From: Flavobacteriaceae bacterium
GTDB taxonomy: Bacteria > Bacteroidota > Bacteroidia > Flavobacteriales > Flavobacteriaceae
Assembly (NCBI GenBank): GCA_030835825.1
Contig: JAURRA010000023.1
Span: forward strand, 1-40,852
Direction: 5' to 3'
DNA: 40,852 nucleotides
A program made the position numbers and the translations under genes. Below the pieces are notes generated by a model. It did not search any database. It worked only from the letters and a program-made list of their open reading frames with translations, and had not been told where the DNA came from. Of the stretch, positions 18,201-26,355 are shown in pieces. Every line of letters begins with the position of its first letter. Position 1 is the first letter of the stretch.

Positions 18201-18932
18201 TTTGAGAGAAATGACCGAGTCGAATGGCGACTCATCATACCAATCTGCTTGATGCGAAGATTTTGGCGAAAATTGTGTCAGTGTTGGGCCTTCGATAAAA
18301 GCCACATTATCTCTGTAGGCCGAAACGATATGATTGGGGTGTTCTTTTGATGTTTTTTTTATCAATTGGAACAGAGATTCTGACATTTCTTGACCATCAA
18401 TTACAAAAGTTCCGTTGAAGATCTTGTGCCTACAATGTTCGCTATTCACTTGAGAAAAACCAAAAACTTCGGCATCAGTGAGTGGTCTGTCCAATTTGTT
18501 CGATAGTTGCTCCAAGTAAGTCACTTCCTCAGAGTTCAACGCTAAACCTTCTTTTTCATTATAGGCTTTGATGTCTGTAATCTCATAAATAGGTTCCGAT
18601 TTTTTACTAACCTTGAAAATGGATTGATTGAGAACAGTGTACTTTTGAAAGAGCATGGGATCATAGGATGAGAGTTCGGTGGCAGGTTCAAAAAACTCAA
18701 TACGAATCAATCCTTCGATTCCCATATTTTGGGTTATTTCCACTGCATTGGTACTCCATGGTGTTACCATAGCGGCCCGAGGACCTTTAAAAGCAGCATT
18801 AATTTCTTGCGCGGAAATACTTGGGACGTTGCCAAAAAGCCACTCAAGCTTCGAAATATCACTATCTTGAAGAGCAGTATTGGCTTGAACTGCGTAAATT
18901 TTTGATGTTTGGTTACCAAAAAAATGAATCAT
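15264..18932 (-). CDS. purL: Phosphoribosylformylglycinamidine synthase, single-chain form
   Basis: The large single-chain FGAM synthase of purine biosynthesis, which converts FGAR, ATP and glutamine to FGAM. It has an N-terminal PurS-like part, then two AIR-synthase-type halves with NSEHCRHKIFNG, FNGAATGSGGEIRDRLAGG and GKDSLSMKQKY. The C-terminal glutaminase has the nucleophile cysteine in SIGICNGCQL and the histidine in WVSHGEGKF. Length is about 1220 residues, close to the E. coli enzyme. I chose ATG at 18932 (MIHFFGNQ...), because the longer frame begins at a TTG at 18965 and adds 11 residues not expected in the family. No other pur gene is nearby. Confidence 0.95.
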   Translation of the reverse strand: MIHFFGNQTSKIYAVQANTALQDSDISKLEWLFGNVPSISAQEINAAFKGPRAAMVTPWSTNAVEITQNMGIEGLIRIEFFEPATELSSYDPMLFQKYTVLNQSIFKVSKKSEPIYEITDIKAYNEKEGLALNSEEVTYLEQLSNKLDRPLTDAEVFGFSQVNSEHCRHKIFNGTFVIDGQEMSESLFQLIKKTSKEHPNHIVSAYRDNVAFIEGPTLTQFSPKSSHQADWYDESPFDSVISLKAETHNFPTTVEPFNGAATGSGGEIRDRLAGGIGSLPLAGTAVYMTPYSRTTRRPWEQKIAPRQWRYQTPLDILIKASNGASDFGNKFGQPLITGSLLTFEHEENKSTIGFDKVIMLAGGVGYGKADYAHKKEPKAGDVIVVLGGDNYRIGMGGAAVSSSDTGAYASGIELNAVQRSNPEMQKRVADTIRALVESTDNPVISIHDHGAGGHLNCLSELVESTGGKINIDQLPIGDPTLSYKEIIGNESQERMGLIIPKSFVPRLKEIADRERAPFYVVGEVTGDQRFEFISESTGEKPMSLALEDMFGSSPKTVMTDETLEATFDPITYDVKDFNAYLESVLRLEAVACKDWLTNKVDRCVGGRVATQQCVGPLQLPLNNCGVMALDFKSNQGVATSIGHAPVAGLIDPIAGSLNSIGEALSNIIWAPLEHGLSSVSLSANWMWPCNNPGEDARLYQAVKAVSDFSISLGINVPTGKDSLSMKQKYDDQDVIAPGTVIISATGHCSDIRKTITPVLHKNGGAIYYLNLSQSEYNLGGSSFGQAMNKIGDQAPSIADAAFFKSKFDAMQMLIKNGHIAAGHDIGSGGLITSLLEMCFADVQLGADIDLTPLNESDSIKVLFAENIAIIFQSKSKESEQDIMRLIPEAVKIGKVLEADVLTIKNHENLFPLSISKLRDAWYLSSYEMNKTQTANGLAEVRLRNYKNQPLAYHFPNLFDGSIPKKPNKGKRPLAGILREKGSNSDREMAHALYLAGFEVKDIHMTDLISGRENLEDLSFLGAVGGFSNSDVLGSAKGWAGAFKYNEKARESLINFFNRTDTLSIGICNGCQLFMELNLINSDLEQPGHMGHNLSEKHESNFTSVKIARNSSVMLGSLEGSTLGIWVSHGEGKFDLPLAENQYRIVAKYGYDSYPANPNGSDYNAAMLCDITGRHLVTMPHLERSIFPWNWAHYPGRSDTVSPWLQAFVNARNWIVNHTLSMA

Positions 18933-19027
18933 AGGAACTGATTTGAAGTCATAAAAATAAATCAAATCGATGGCCTGAGGGTGAGATTTTAGTCAATCTT
19001 ATTCACTGCTTTTGAACAGTTTTCGGA

Positions 19028-20242
19028 TTATTCCATTTTTCTCATTTGGGCCATATAGAAGCCGTCATAGCCGCATTTATGGGCAAATATGGATTGTTCT
19101 TTTTGGAGTTCAAAATACTGACCCGCCTCGCTGGCAAGAAATTGTTGAATTTGATTTTGATTTTCAGAGGGTAAAACGGAACAGGTAGCATAGACCATCA
19201 GCCCCCCTGGCTTGAGCATTCTGGTATAACTCGATAGAATCTCTTGTTGAATGCTTTTTATATTATCAATAAACTCTGGGGTCAGTTTCCATTTGGCATC
19301 TGGATTGCGTTTCAACACACCGATACCTGAGCAAGGTGCATCCAAAAGTAATCTATCGGCACTGTCTTTTAATTTTTTGATCACTTTTGTCGAGTCGATG
19401 ATACGGGTCTCGATGTTATGGGCACCATTTCTTTTGGCTCGTGTTTTAAGTTGATTGAGCTTGCTTTTGTAGAGATCCAGTGCTAAAAGCTGACCCTTGT
19501 TTTCCATATTACAGGCCAGGTGTAAGGTTTTCCCCCCCGCCCCAGCACAAGCATCGATAACTCTCATGCCTGGCTCCGCTTCCAAATAATCGGCGACCAG
19601 TTGAGAAGAGGCGTCTTGAACTTCAAACCATCCATCTTTGAAGGCTTCGGTTTGAAACACATTAGCCCTTTCGATCAATTCTAATGCATTGGGATGTGTT
19701 TTTAATTCGTTTGATTCGATGCCTTCACTCTGCAACTTGAGTTTTAAGTCCTTACGGTTGGTTTTTAGCGTGTTGGTCCTGAGAATTACCTTGGCTTTTT
19801 CATTTTGTGCTTCCAGTTCTTTCCCCCATATTTTTGCACCTAATTCTGCCTCTCCCATTTCATCTAACCAATCTGGAATGGACTGTATAATGGCTCTATG
19901 TTTAGAGTACTCGTCGAATTTACCTTTGATTCGTCGGGTGGGTGTGTCGGTAAATTGCGGCCAATCAGGATGTTTGATTCCTTTGAGAACGAGCCACACC
20001 GATAAAAGACGCCAAATGTTTTCTCTGGTAAAAGGCATGTTCACGTCAGCTATTGAAGCGTATAGTCTTTGCCAACGCACAATATCATAGGTTGTTTCGG
20101 CGATAAACTTGCGATCCGCGCTGCCCCAACGCTTGTCGCGCTTGAGCATTTGATAGACCACCTTGTCGGCGTATTGATTCTCTATAAAAATATGGTAAAT
20201 GCCTTCAACAACGGCAAGGCAAAGGTTTCTATGTAGTCGCAT
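19028..20242 (-). CDS. RsmB/NOP family rRNA (cytosine-5) methyltransferase
   Basis: A SAM-dependent RNA m5C methyltransferase, probably acting on 16S rRNA as RsmB does. The N-terminal 130 or so residues are helical and NusB-like. The catalytic domain has the SAM loop DACAGAGGKT, motif IV DAPCSGIGVLKRNPDAKW with one catalytic cysteine, and motif VI YATCSVLPSEN with the second. Length is about 404 residues, near the usual 430. I prefer ATG at 20242 (MRLHRNLCL); the longer frame starts at GTG 20266. Which cytosine is modified cannot be read from the sequence, and close relatives RsmF or other NOP proteins are possible. The gene is preceded by the terminator of the sigma/sensor operon. Confidence 0.9.
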   Translation of the reverse strand: MRLHRNLCLAVVEGIYHIFIENQYADKVVYQMLKRDKRWGSADRKFIAETTYDIVRWQRLYASIADVNMPFTRENIWRLLSVWLVLKGIKHPDWPQFTDTPTRRIKGKFDEYSKHRAIIQSIPDWLDEMGEAELGAKIWGKELEAQNEKAKVILRTNTLKTNRKDLKLKLQSEGIESNELKTHPNALELIERANVFQTEAFKDGWFEVQDASSQLVADYLEAEPGMRVIDACAGAGGKTLHLACNMENKGQLLALDLYKSKLNQLKTRAKRNGAHNIETRIIDSTKVIKKLKDSADRLLLDAPCSGIGVLKRNPDAKWKLTPEFIDNIKSIQQEILSSYTRMLKPGGLMVYATCSVLPSENQNQIQQFLASEAGQYFELQKEQSIFAHKCGYDGFYMAQMRKME

Positions 20243-20276
20243 TGCCGCAAAATTACTGTAATTCACTGAGTTAAAA

Positions 20277-20305
20277 TAAAAAAGGGCACTTATTTTATGC
20301 CCTTT
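20277..20305 (-). terminator. Rho-independent terminator after the ECF sigma operon
   Basis: AAAGGGCA (20281-20288) and TGCCCTTT (20298-20305) form a perfect eight-base stem with a nine-base loop, followed on the minus strand by a T-rich tract. It begins nine bases after the sensor gene stop and separates that operon from the methyltransferase gene. Confidence 0.88.
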
Positions 20306-20313
20306 ATTTAAAC

Positions 20314-20766
20314 TTAATTGCGACCGCGACGATCTCCGCCTCTGAGCCGATACATCATCCGTCTTTTAAAGCCTTCTTCGGCCATTCTTAATTTAATGAT
20401 TTTTGCGGCAGGGAGTATGTTTTTCAGATCGTTGATTAGTTTTAACTCAGCAGCCTGCATTTCTTTGACGTGATAAATGTATTCGCTTAAAAGCTGCCCT
20501 GATTCTTCATCGCTCATGGTTTTACCATCCTTCAATGGGCCAAAAACACGCTTCATCCCATCTTGTCTCATGCGCTTGGTTGATTTCGAAAATTCATTGT
20601 AAACAGGCCAAAATTTCTCAGCCTCAGCAGGGGAGAGGCTCAATTGCTCCGTGAGGTAGGCAACTTTCATGGATTCTATTTTCTTGCGGTCTTCGCCTCT
20701 ATTAGGCTGCGCTACTGCCAATAGTCCTAGGATCATTAAGATCCAACTTAGGTGTATTTTTTTCAT
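20314..20766 (-). CDS. Periplasmic sensor of ECF-type sigma factor (Spy/LTxxQ-like)
   Basis: A 150-residue exported protein with a short signal peptide (cleavage near LLAVA, residue 19) and a helical body typical of small Spy/CpxP/LTxxQ-like proteins. The segment TEQLSLSPAEAEKFWPVYNEF is the hallmark of the family found in Bacteroidota beside ECF sigma genes and called sensor of ECF-type sigma factor. The C-terminus is strongly basic (KRRMMYRLRGGDRRGRN). It is third in a sigma/membrane protein/sensor operon, 11 bases after the preceding gene, and is followed by a strong terminator. A role in sensing envelope or metal stress and passing it to the membrane partner is inferred from context; the actual signal is unknown. 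Confidence 0.8.
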   Translation of the reverse strand: MKKIHLSWILMILGLLAVAQPNRGEDRKKIESMKVAYLTEQLSLSPAEAEKFWPVYNEFSKSTKRMRQDGMKRVFGPLKDGKTMSDEESGQLLSEYIYHVKEMQAAELKLINDLKNILPAAKIIKLRMAEEGFKRRMMYRLRGGDRRGRN

Positions 20767-20777
20767 TGTTGTTGTAT

Positions 20778-21161
20778 TTATTGTGATGTTAAAAATTCCG
20801 TAGTGTATATTGTTTCTTCAGTCAAATAGGTTTCAATGGATTGGATCGGAACGTCGTAGAAGTCATGCAATGGGTCTAATCCATAAATTTCAACCAATTC
20901 AAAAACATCAACATCAGTTTCTTCTAGAAGATAATAGGCAATTTCTTCTTGGTCGAGCTCATTGGCTTGATATTGCCAAGTTAAGAAACCGAGCCATACG
21001 ACTATACTTGCCACAACTGCCCAGATAGCCAATTGGCCTGATGTTTTTATGGAAACTGGCGCCATCTCTCGATTAAAATCAACCTCGAAGTTTTCCAAAT
21101 ATCCAGGAGGAGATTTAAAGCCAGTGTGTTTTGGAATGTGATTGACTGTTTTCATTCGCAT
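20778..21161 (-). CDS. Single-pass membrane protein, probable anti-sigma partner
   Basis: A 127-residue protein with one membrane helix at about 42-63 (LAIWAVVASIVVWLGFLTW) between a short cytoplasmic N-terminus and an exported C-terminal part. After the helix there are about 17 acidic residues and no lysine or arginine. Its place between the ECF sigma gene (26 bases upstream) and the sensor gene (11 bases downstream) suggests an anti-sigma or signal-relay role. No recognisable zinc anti-sigma motif is present and I do not recognise a named family. Translation may begin at residue 1 or at the second methionine two codons later. Confidence 0.7.
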   Translation of the reverse strand: MRMKTVNHIPKHTGFKSPPGYLENFEVDFNREMAPVSIKTSGQLAIWAVVASIVVWLGFLTWQYQANELDQEEIAYYLLEETDVDVFELVEIYGLDPLHDFYDVPIQSIETYLTEETIYTTEFLTSQ

Positions 21162-21187
21162 TTTTGACTCAATTAGTTCTTGTTAGT

Positions 21188-21727
21188 TTAATTTGATGTC
21201 ATGTATTTTTTAATTTTTTTCATGGCGATATTATATGAGGCTTTCAAAGCGCCTTCACTTGTACCTAAAATTTCGGACATATCTTTAAATTTAATTTCGT
21301 CAAAATACCTCATGTTAAATATCAGTTTTTGTTTTTGAGGTAGCCTGGCTATGGCTTGCTGTAACTTTATCTGAATGTCGTTTCCTTCAAAGTAAACATC
21401 CGCCTTCAAATTATTTACCAATATGCTTTGTAGATTGTCGATGGTTCTAAAATGACGTCTGGATTGGGATTTTAGGAAACTAAGAGACTCATTTGTCGCG
21501 ATTTTGTACATCCAAGTGAAGAGTTGGCTATCACCCTTAAACTGCTCTATGTTTTGGTATATTTTTATAAAAACGTTTTGAAGTACATCATCGGCGTCAC
21601 TGTGGGCTATCACAATTTTTCTGATATGCCAATAGAGCCTTTGTTTATATAATGACACCAACAAGCCAAAGGCGCTATGCCGTGTTATGGGATCACTTAA
21701 TTGTTTAAGGAGCTCTTGATCAGTCAA
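21188..21727 (-). CDS. ECF RNA polymerase sigma factor
   Basis: A 179-residue sigma-70 family protein of the extracytoplasmic-function group. Region 2 lies at about 20-90 (DADDVLQNVFIKIYQN, then FTWMYKIATNESL) and region 4 at about 125-175 (LPQKQKLIFNMRYFDEIKFKD, then GTSEGALKASYNIAMKKI, the helix-turn-helix). No ATG is available: an in-frame TAA lies 24 bases upstream, and the best start is TTG at 21727, giving the usual MTDQELLKQLSD N-terminus. The weak start may keep its level low. It heads an operon with a membrane protein and a periplasmic sensor, so it is probably released from the membrane when the envelope is stressed. Target promoters are unknown. Confidence 0.92.
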   Translation of the reverse strand: MTDQELLKQLSDPITRHSAFGLLVSLYKQRLYWHIRKIVIAHSDADDVLQNVFIKIYQNIEQFKGDSQLFTWMYKIATNESLSFLKSQSRRHFRTIDNLQSILVNNLKADVYFEGNDIQIKLQQAIARLPQKQKLIFNMRYFDEIKFKDMSEILGTSEGALKASYNIAMKKIKKYMTSN

Positions 21728-21785
21728 GATGTATCTTTTTAATTTGACTTAAACAATCGGAAATAGTTTAAAAGAAACTGATTTA

Positions 21786-23612
21786 TTATTGAAAAGACTG
21801 CAGATCAATAAGTTTCTTGTAATTGCCGTTTTGTGCCATCAAACTATCATGGTTGCCGGTTTCTTCAATGTTTCCATTTCTCATAACAATGATTAAATCC
21901 GCGTTCTTAATTGTAGATAAACGGTGCGCGATGACAACAGAAGTCCGGTTTTTCATCATATTTTCGAGAGCGATTTGAACCAGTTGCTCGCTTTCAGTAT
22001 CGAGTGCCGATGTCGCTTCATCGAGAATCATTATCGGCGGATTTTTTAGAACAGCACGTGCTATACTCAAACGCTGTTTTTGACCTCCCGACAGCTTGTT
22101 CCCACTGTCTCCAATGTTGGTGTCCATTCCTTGCGGTAATTGTTTCACAAACTCCCAAGCGTTAGCAATTTTTAGTGCCGCAATCATCTCATCGTCTGAA
22201 GCTTGCTCTTTCCCTATTAACAGATTATTTTTTATGGTGTCATTGAATAAAATGGATTCTTGGGTGACTAAGCCCATCGCTCCCCGGAGTGAGGCCTTGT
22301 CAATATCACGAATATCTATCCCATCGATTAGAACGGCCCCCTCTGTGACATCGTAAAACCGACTTAAAAGATTAGCAATAGTTGATTTTCCACTTCCTGA
22401 TTGTCCGACCAAAGCCAGTGTTTGTCCCTTTTTGACTTCAAAGGACACTTCACTCAATACATTCTCTTTTTCGTACTTAAAGGAGACTTTGTCAAACTTA
22501 ATCACAGAAGAAAAATTCAAGTCTGTGATTGCGTTTGGGGTATTGGTGATTGTGTTTTTAGTTTCCAAAACCGACATAACTCTTTCCGCAGCTGCATTGC
22601 CTCGTTTTACACTGTAAGAAGCTTTACTCATGGCCTTAGCTGGTGTTAGAATCTGATAAGCCAATGACATGAACCCTATAAAAGCACCGCCGGAGATCGT
22701 TTGTTTTACCATAACCAAGTTACCTCCGTACCATAATAAGGCTGTTATTGTCACAATGCCTAAAAATTCGCTTACTGGGCCTGCCAAATTTTGACGATGC
22801 ATCAAACGATTAGAAAAATTAAAATAGCGTTTTGTGGTAGCAGAAAACCTTTTGGTAAAAGACTTTTCAGCAACAAATCCTTTGATTACCCTTATTCCTC
22901 CAAACGTTTCTTCAATAGCAGATAGCAGCACCCCTGATTCTTCTTGCACTTTGGTTGAGTGTTTTTTCAATTTTTTTCCTATCAAGGAAATCAAAAATCC
23001 AGAAACTGGAATAAACAACAAAACGAAGAGCGTGAGTTCGGGACTGATAACAAACATTGAAGCCAGTCCAAAGAGAATTGTCAAAGGTTCCCTAACTATT
23101 AACTCCAAAAATGACAGGGTTGAAACCTGAACTTCATTCACGTCAGCCAAAATACGAGACATCAAATCACCTTTTCTTTGATCAGAATAATAGGCCATTG
23201 GCAATTCAAGACTATGGCTGTAAAGATCATTCCTCAAGTCTTTCACAACACCGTTTCTTAGGAAGGTAATGAAATATAGGGCCAGATACCCGAACAAATT
23301 TTTAAGCAAAAAAAGACTAATAACAATGACTATTAAAAAAACAAGTGTTCCCTGAGGGCCATCTTGTTCAAGTTTTTGAGTCAAGAAAAAGTTGAAGCTT
23401 TCAATGCTGAATCTCATCAAGGAATCAGCAGTTGCCAAATCCGGTTTGACATTAACTCTAGCGCCTTCTCCAAACAGCACATTGATCATAGGAATCAATG
23501 ATACCATTGCCAAAGTACCAAACAGGGCATAGAACGCATTGCTCAATATATTGAGTCCTGCGTATTTTTTGTAGGGCAAGGCGTATTTTAAAATTTTCTT
23601 GAAATAATTCAT
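21786..23612 (-). CDS. ABC exporter, permease fused to ATPase (MsbA-like)
   Basis: A 608-residue half-transporter that works as a homodimer in the inner membrane. The membrane domain with about six helices spans residues 15-330. The nucleotide-binding domain follows from about 370, with Walker A GQSGSGKST (403-411), the signature LSGGQKQR, Walker B IMILDEATSALD and the switch histidine in IAHRLST. It most resembles MsbA-type lipid or lipid A flippases of Bacteroidota, but drug or peptide export cannot be excluded. Its ATG overlaps the stop of the upstream phosphohexomutase (ATGA), so translation is coupled. Together with the mutase and the glycosyltransferase further upstream it suggests an envelope glycan/lipid group, which is inference only. 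Confidence 0.9.
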   Translation of the reverse strand: MNYFKKILKYALPYKKYAGLNILSNAFYALFGTLAMVSLIPMINVLFGEGARVNVKPDLATADSLMRFSIESFNFFLTQKLEQDGPQGTLVFLIVIVISLFLLKNLFGYLALYFITFLRNGVVKDLRNDLYSHSLELPMAYYSDQRKGDLMSRILADVNEVQVSTLSFLELIVREPLTILFGLASMFVISPELTLFVLLFIPVSGFLISLIGKKLKKHSTKVQEESGVLLSAIEETFGGIRVIKGFVAEKSFTKRFSATTKRYFNFSNRLMHRQNLAGPVSEFLGIVTITALLWYGGNLVMVKQTISGGAFIGFMSLAYQILTPAKAMSKASYSVKRGNAAAERVMSVLETKNTITNTPNAITDLNFSSVIKFDKVSFKYEKENVLSEVSFEVKKGQTLALVGQSGSGKSTIANLLSRFYDVTEGAVLIDGIDIRDIDKASLRGAMGLVTQESILFNDTIKNNLLIGKEQASDDEMIAALKIANAWEFVKQLPQGMDTNIGDSGNKLSGGQKQRLSIARAVLKNPPIMILDEATSALDTESEQLVQIALENMMKNRTSVVIAHRLSTIKNADLIIVMRNGNIEETGNHDSLMAQNGNYKKLIDLQSFQ

Positions 23613-25336
23613 CTTAATGATTCCAAATCTACTGTAATTTGGTCAATTTTATCCAATAGAATTGATTTAACAGACGCATATTGGTCTACTTCATTCAATT
23701 CAGTGTTCACACTAATATAGTATTTAATTTTAGGTTCTGTGCCGCTAGGTCGCATAGCAATCATGCTACCATCCTCCGTATAAAAAATTAAAACATTTGA
23801 TTTGGGCAAATCGATAGGTGTCGATTGATGGTTTAAAAGGTCCGAAGATACTGAAGACTCGAAGTCCTCTAGCCGAACTACTTTTTGACCTCCTAGCATC
23901 ATTGGAGGTACTCGCCGTATGTTCCTCATGATGGTTGAGATTTCTTCCAAACCGGCAGCGCCTTTTTTTGTTATTGAAATTAACTTTTCTTGATAACATT
24001 TGGTTTGAGTAAACAACTCAAGCAAATGTTGGTAAAAGGAACTGTGCCGAGAATTGGTCAATGCCACAATTTCACAAGCTAACAGGGCGGCTGTGACGGC
24101 ATCCTTGTCGCGGACAAAGTCACCGATCATGTAGCCGTAACTTTCTTCACCACCTCCAATGAAATGTCGGTCAGGGAAATCTTTAATCATTTTGGCAATC
24201 CATTTGAATCCCGTAAGTCCCAAAAGACAATCTACACCGTAAAACTTCCCTAATTCAATCATCATGGGCGTAGATACCACCGTCGAAGCTATGAATGAAT
24301 TATCCGAAATACGATGCTCGCTTTTAGCTTTTTGAAGCAAAAAATCTGTCATCACCACCATGGTTTGGTTGCCATTGAGCAATTCGAGTTCACCATCGTT
24401 ATTTCGCACAGCAATTCCAATCCGATCACTATCTGGGTCGGTTCCAATTACGATATCTGCACCGTATAACTTACCTTGATCGAGCGCCATTTTTAAGGCC
24501 TCAGGTTCCTCAGGATTGGGAGAATCAACGGTAGGAAAATTTCCGTCGGGGGTGGCTTGTTCTTTAACGATATGGACATTATTAAATCCAGCTCTCTTTA
24601 AAATTTCAGGCACCATAGTAATTGAAGTTCCATGGAGCGAGGTAAAAACAATTTTGACATTTTCTTTGTCCATGGGAGTGCTCCCCAAGTTGCCGTTCTT
24701 TATAGCGTCCGTGTAAAACTTTTCGTCCAACGCTGTTCCGATAGCATGAACTAGTTCTTGCCTGGCGTTAAAATTGATATCTTCAAAACTCAGGCTGTTA
24801 ATAGCTGATAGAAGACCTTTATCTTGTGGAGGCACCAATTGACCGCCATCCTGCCAGTAAACTTTAAATCCATTGTACTCCGGTGGATTGTGCGAAGCAG
24901 TTAGGACAATACCGCATTGACAGTGCAATGTCTTAACTGTGTAGGATAGGAGTGGTGTGGGCCTCAAAGCATCAAAAAGGTAGACCTCTATGCCGTTGGC
25001 TGATAGCACATGGGCCACGGTTTGTGAAAATAAATCGCTATTGTGACGACAATCATAAGCTATAGCAACACTGATTTTTTGATCAGGAAATTCTGTTTTT
25101 AAGTAATTGCTCAAACCTTGGGCGTTTTTCCCCAAGGTGTATTTATTTAGCCTATTGGTTCCAACACCCATTAAACCCCGCATGCCTCCTGTGCCAAACT
25201 CTAAATCTTTGTAGAAACTGTCGAACAATGTTTCTGGATCTGAATCCAAAAGATCTTGAACCTGCTGATGCGTGTTGCTGTCAAAATGGGGTTCTAGCCA
25301 TTTCAGTGCCCTATCTCGGGCGTCCGAATGTGTCAT
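23609..25336 (-). CDS. Phosphoglucomutase/phosphomannomutase
   Basis: A 575-residue alpha-D-phosphohexomutase that interconverts hexose 1- and 6-phosphates. All four signature loops are visible: the phosphoserine loop TASHNPP with Ser148, the metal-binding TDPDSDRIG near 300, the sugar-binding GGEESYG and the phosphate-binding RPSGTEPKIK near the C-terminus. The length and the N-terminal arrangement (FGTGGMRG) match the long PgcA/PGM2-like form common in Bacteroidota. Glucose rather than mannose is the likelier substrate, but this is not certain. It is followed directly by the ABC exporter with a 4-base overlap, and a good -7 promoter element lies 18 bases before its start. Confidence 0.93.
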   Translation of the reverse strand: MTHSDARDRALKWLEPHFDSNTHQQVQDLLDSDPETLFDSFYKDLEFGTGGMRGLMGVGTNRLNKYTLGKNAQGLSNYLKTEFPDQKISVAIAYDCRHNSDLFSQTVAHVLSANGIEVYLFDALRPTPLLSYTVKTLHCQCGIVLTASHNPPEYNGFKVYWQDGGQLVPPQDKGLLSAINSLSFEDINFNARQELVHAIGTALDEKFYTDAIKNGNLGSTPMDKENVKIVFTSLHGTSITMVPEILKRAGFNNVHIVKEQATPDGNFPTVDSPNPEEPEALKMALDQGKLYGADIVIGTDPDSDRIGIAVRNNDGELELLNGNQTMVVMTDFLLQKAKSEHRISDNSFIASTVVSTPMMIELGKFYGVDCLLGLTGFKWIAKMIKDFPDRHFIGGGEESYGYMIGDFVRDKDAVTAALLACEIVALTNSRHSSFYQHLLELFTQTKCYQEKLISITKKGAAGLEEISTIMRNIRRVPPMMLGGQKVVRLEDFESSVSSDLLNHQSTPIDLPKSNVLIFYTEDGSMIAMRPSGTEPKIKYYISVNTELNEVDQYASVKSILLDKIDQITVDLESLR

Positions 25337-25353
25337 GGTTAAAAGAATTTCGG

Positions 25354-25361
25354 CAAAAATA
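25354..25361 (-). promoter_or_regulatory. -7 promoter element of the phosphohexomutase gene
   Basis: TATTTTTG on the minus strand matches TAnnTTTG. It ends 17 bases before the ATG at 25336, a typical leader length. A TTG lies about 25 bases further upstream, slightly beyond the usual -33 spacing. Confidence 0.5.
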
Positions 25362-25395
25362 GTGAATTAAAGTGAGTGGCTGATTTCAAAAAAAA

Positions 25396-26340
25396 TTAAA
25401 CGATTTCTTCCAAGACCTCGTAGCGTTTTGCAGCAGTTTTTGTTTTGAGAATCAGTTCGCCAATAAAACCTGCGACAAAAAGCTGAGTTCCCATAATGAC
25501 AGTTGTTAGAGCGATGTAGAACTCTGTTCGATCTGCAATTAAACGTCCTTTTGGGTTGAAGTACAACTTGTCTATACCCAAATACATGGCAAAACCAAAA
25601 CCAATAAACATCATTAATAAACCAAGAGTGCCAAAGAAGTGCATGGGCCTTTTGCCAAATTTTGACAAAAACCATATCGTTAGTAAATCAAAAAATCCGT
25701 TTCTAAATCTTTCCATTCCAAATTTTGTTATGCCGTATTTACGGGCTTGATGTTGAACAATTTTTTCCTCAATTTTGACAAATCCTTCGTTTTTGGCTAG
25801 GACTGGTATGTAGCGGTGCATGTCGCCGTAAACGTCTATCGACTTGATAACCTCTTTTTTATAGGCTTTTAAACCACAATTAAAATCGTGTAATTTTAAG
25901 CCTGAGCTAAATCGTGCAGCCCAGTTGAACAATTTTGAAGGTAGATTTTTGGCCCAAATGTTATCGAAGCGTTTTTTCTTCCATCCTGAAACCAAATCGA
26001 AGCCTTGATGTTGAACCATAGCAAACAACTCTGGGATTTCATCGGGACTGTCCTGCAAGTCGGCATCCATGGTAATGATAACATCGCCTTGTGCTATTTT
26101 AAATCCTGCATTTAAAGCCTGGGATTTGCCAAAGTTTTTTAAAAAACGAATGCCTTTTATCTCGTTGTGCGATGCCCTGAGTCGTTTAATAACTTCCCAT
26201 GAGTCATCGGTACTCCCATCGTCTATATATATGATTTCATAAGAAAAATGATTGGAACGCATTATTTTTACGATCCAATCATTTAACTCTGTCAATGAGG
26301 CCGCCTCATCGAGAAGCGGTATGACAATTGAAATTTGCAT
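25396..26340 (-). CDS. Family 2 glycosyltransferase with C-terminal membrane helices
   Basis: A 314-residue inverting glycosyltransferase of the DPM1/ArnC/GtrB type, which moves a sugar from a nucleotide donor to a lipid carrier. The GT-A domain starts at ISIVIPLLDE, has the donor-binding IDDGSTDDSW, and the metal-binding acidic motif in TMDADLQDSPDE (about 90-101). Two membrane helices follow at about 232-258 and 270-292, as in polyprenyl-phosphate glycosyltransferases. It lies 15 bases after the DUF4199 gene, a pairing seen often in Bacteroidota. The sugar and acceptor cannot be deduced. Confidence 0.92.
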   Translation of the reverse strand: MQISIVIPLLDEAASLTELNDWIVKIMRSNHFSYEIIYIDDGSTDDSWEVIKRLRASHNEIKGIRFLKNFGKSQALNAGFKIAQGDVIITMDADLQDSPDEIPELFAMVQHQGFDLVSGWKKKRFDNIWAKNLPSKLFNWAARFSSGLKLHDFNCGLKAYKKEVIKSIDVYGDMHRYIPVLAKNEGFVKIEEKIVQHQARKYGITKFGMERFRNGFFDLLTIWFLSKFGKRPMHFFGTLGLLMMFIGFGFAMYLGIDKLYFNPKGRLIADRTEFYIALTTVIMGTQLFVAGFIGELILKTKTAAKRYEVLEEIV

Positions 26341-26355
26341 ATAGTTTTCTAAGAC

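Noticed and set aside
18933-18965. Longer purL start at TTG 18965
   Set aside because: It adds 11 residues (MIYFYDFKSVP) atypical of the family; ATG 18932 gives the expected N-terminus.
18975-19025. Small inverted repeats (AGATT/AATCT at 18984-18999; ACTG/CAGT near 19006-19021) between purL and the methyltransferase
   Set aside because: Stems of 4-5 bases with no T tract; not distinguishable from chance in AT-rich DNA.
20243-20266. Longer methyltransferase start at GTG 20266
   Set aside because: ATG at 20242 gives a more typical MRLHRNL start and avoids a weak codon.
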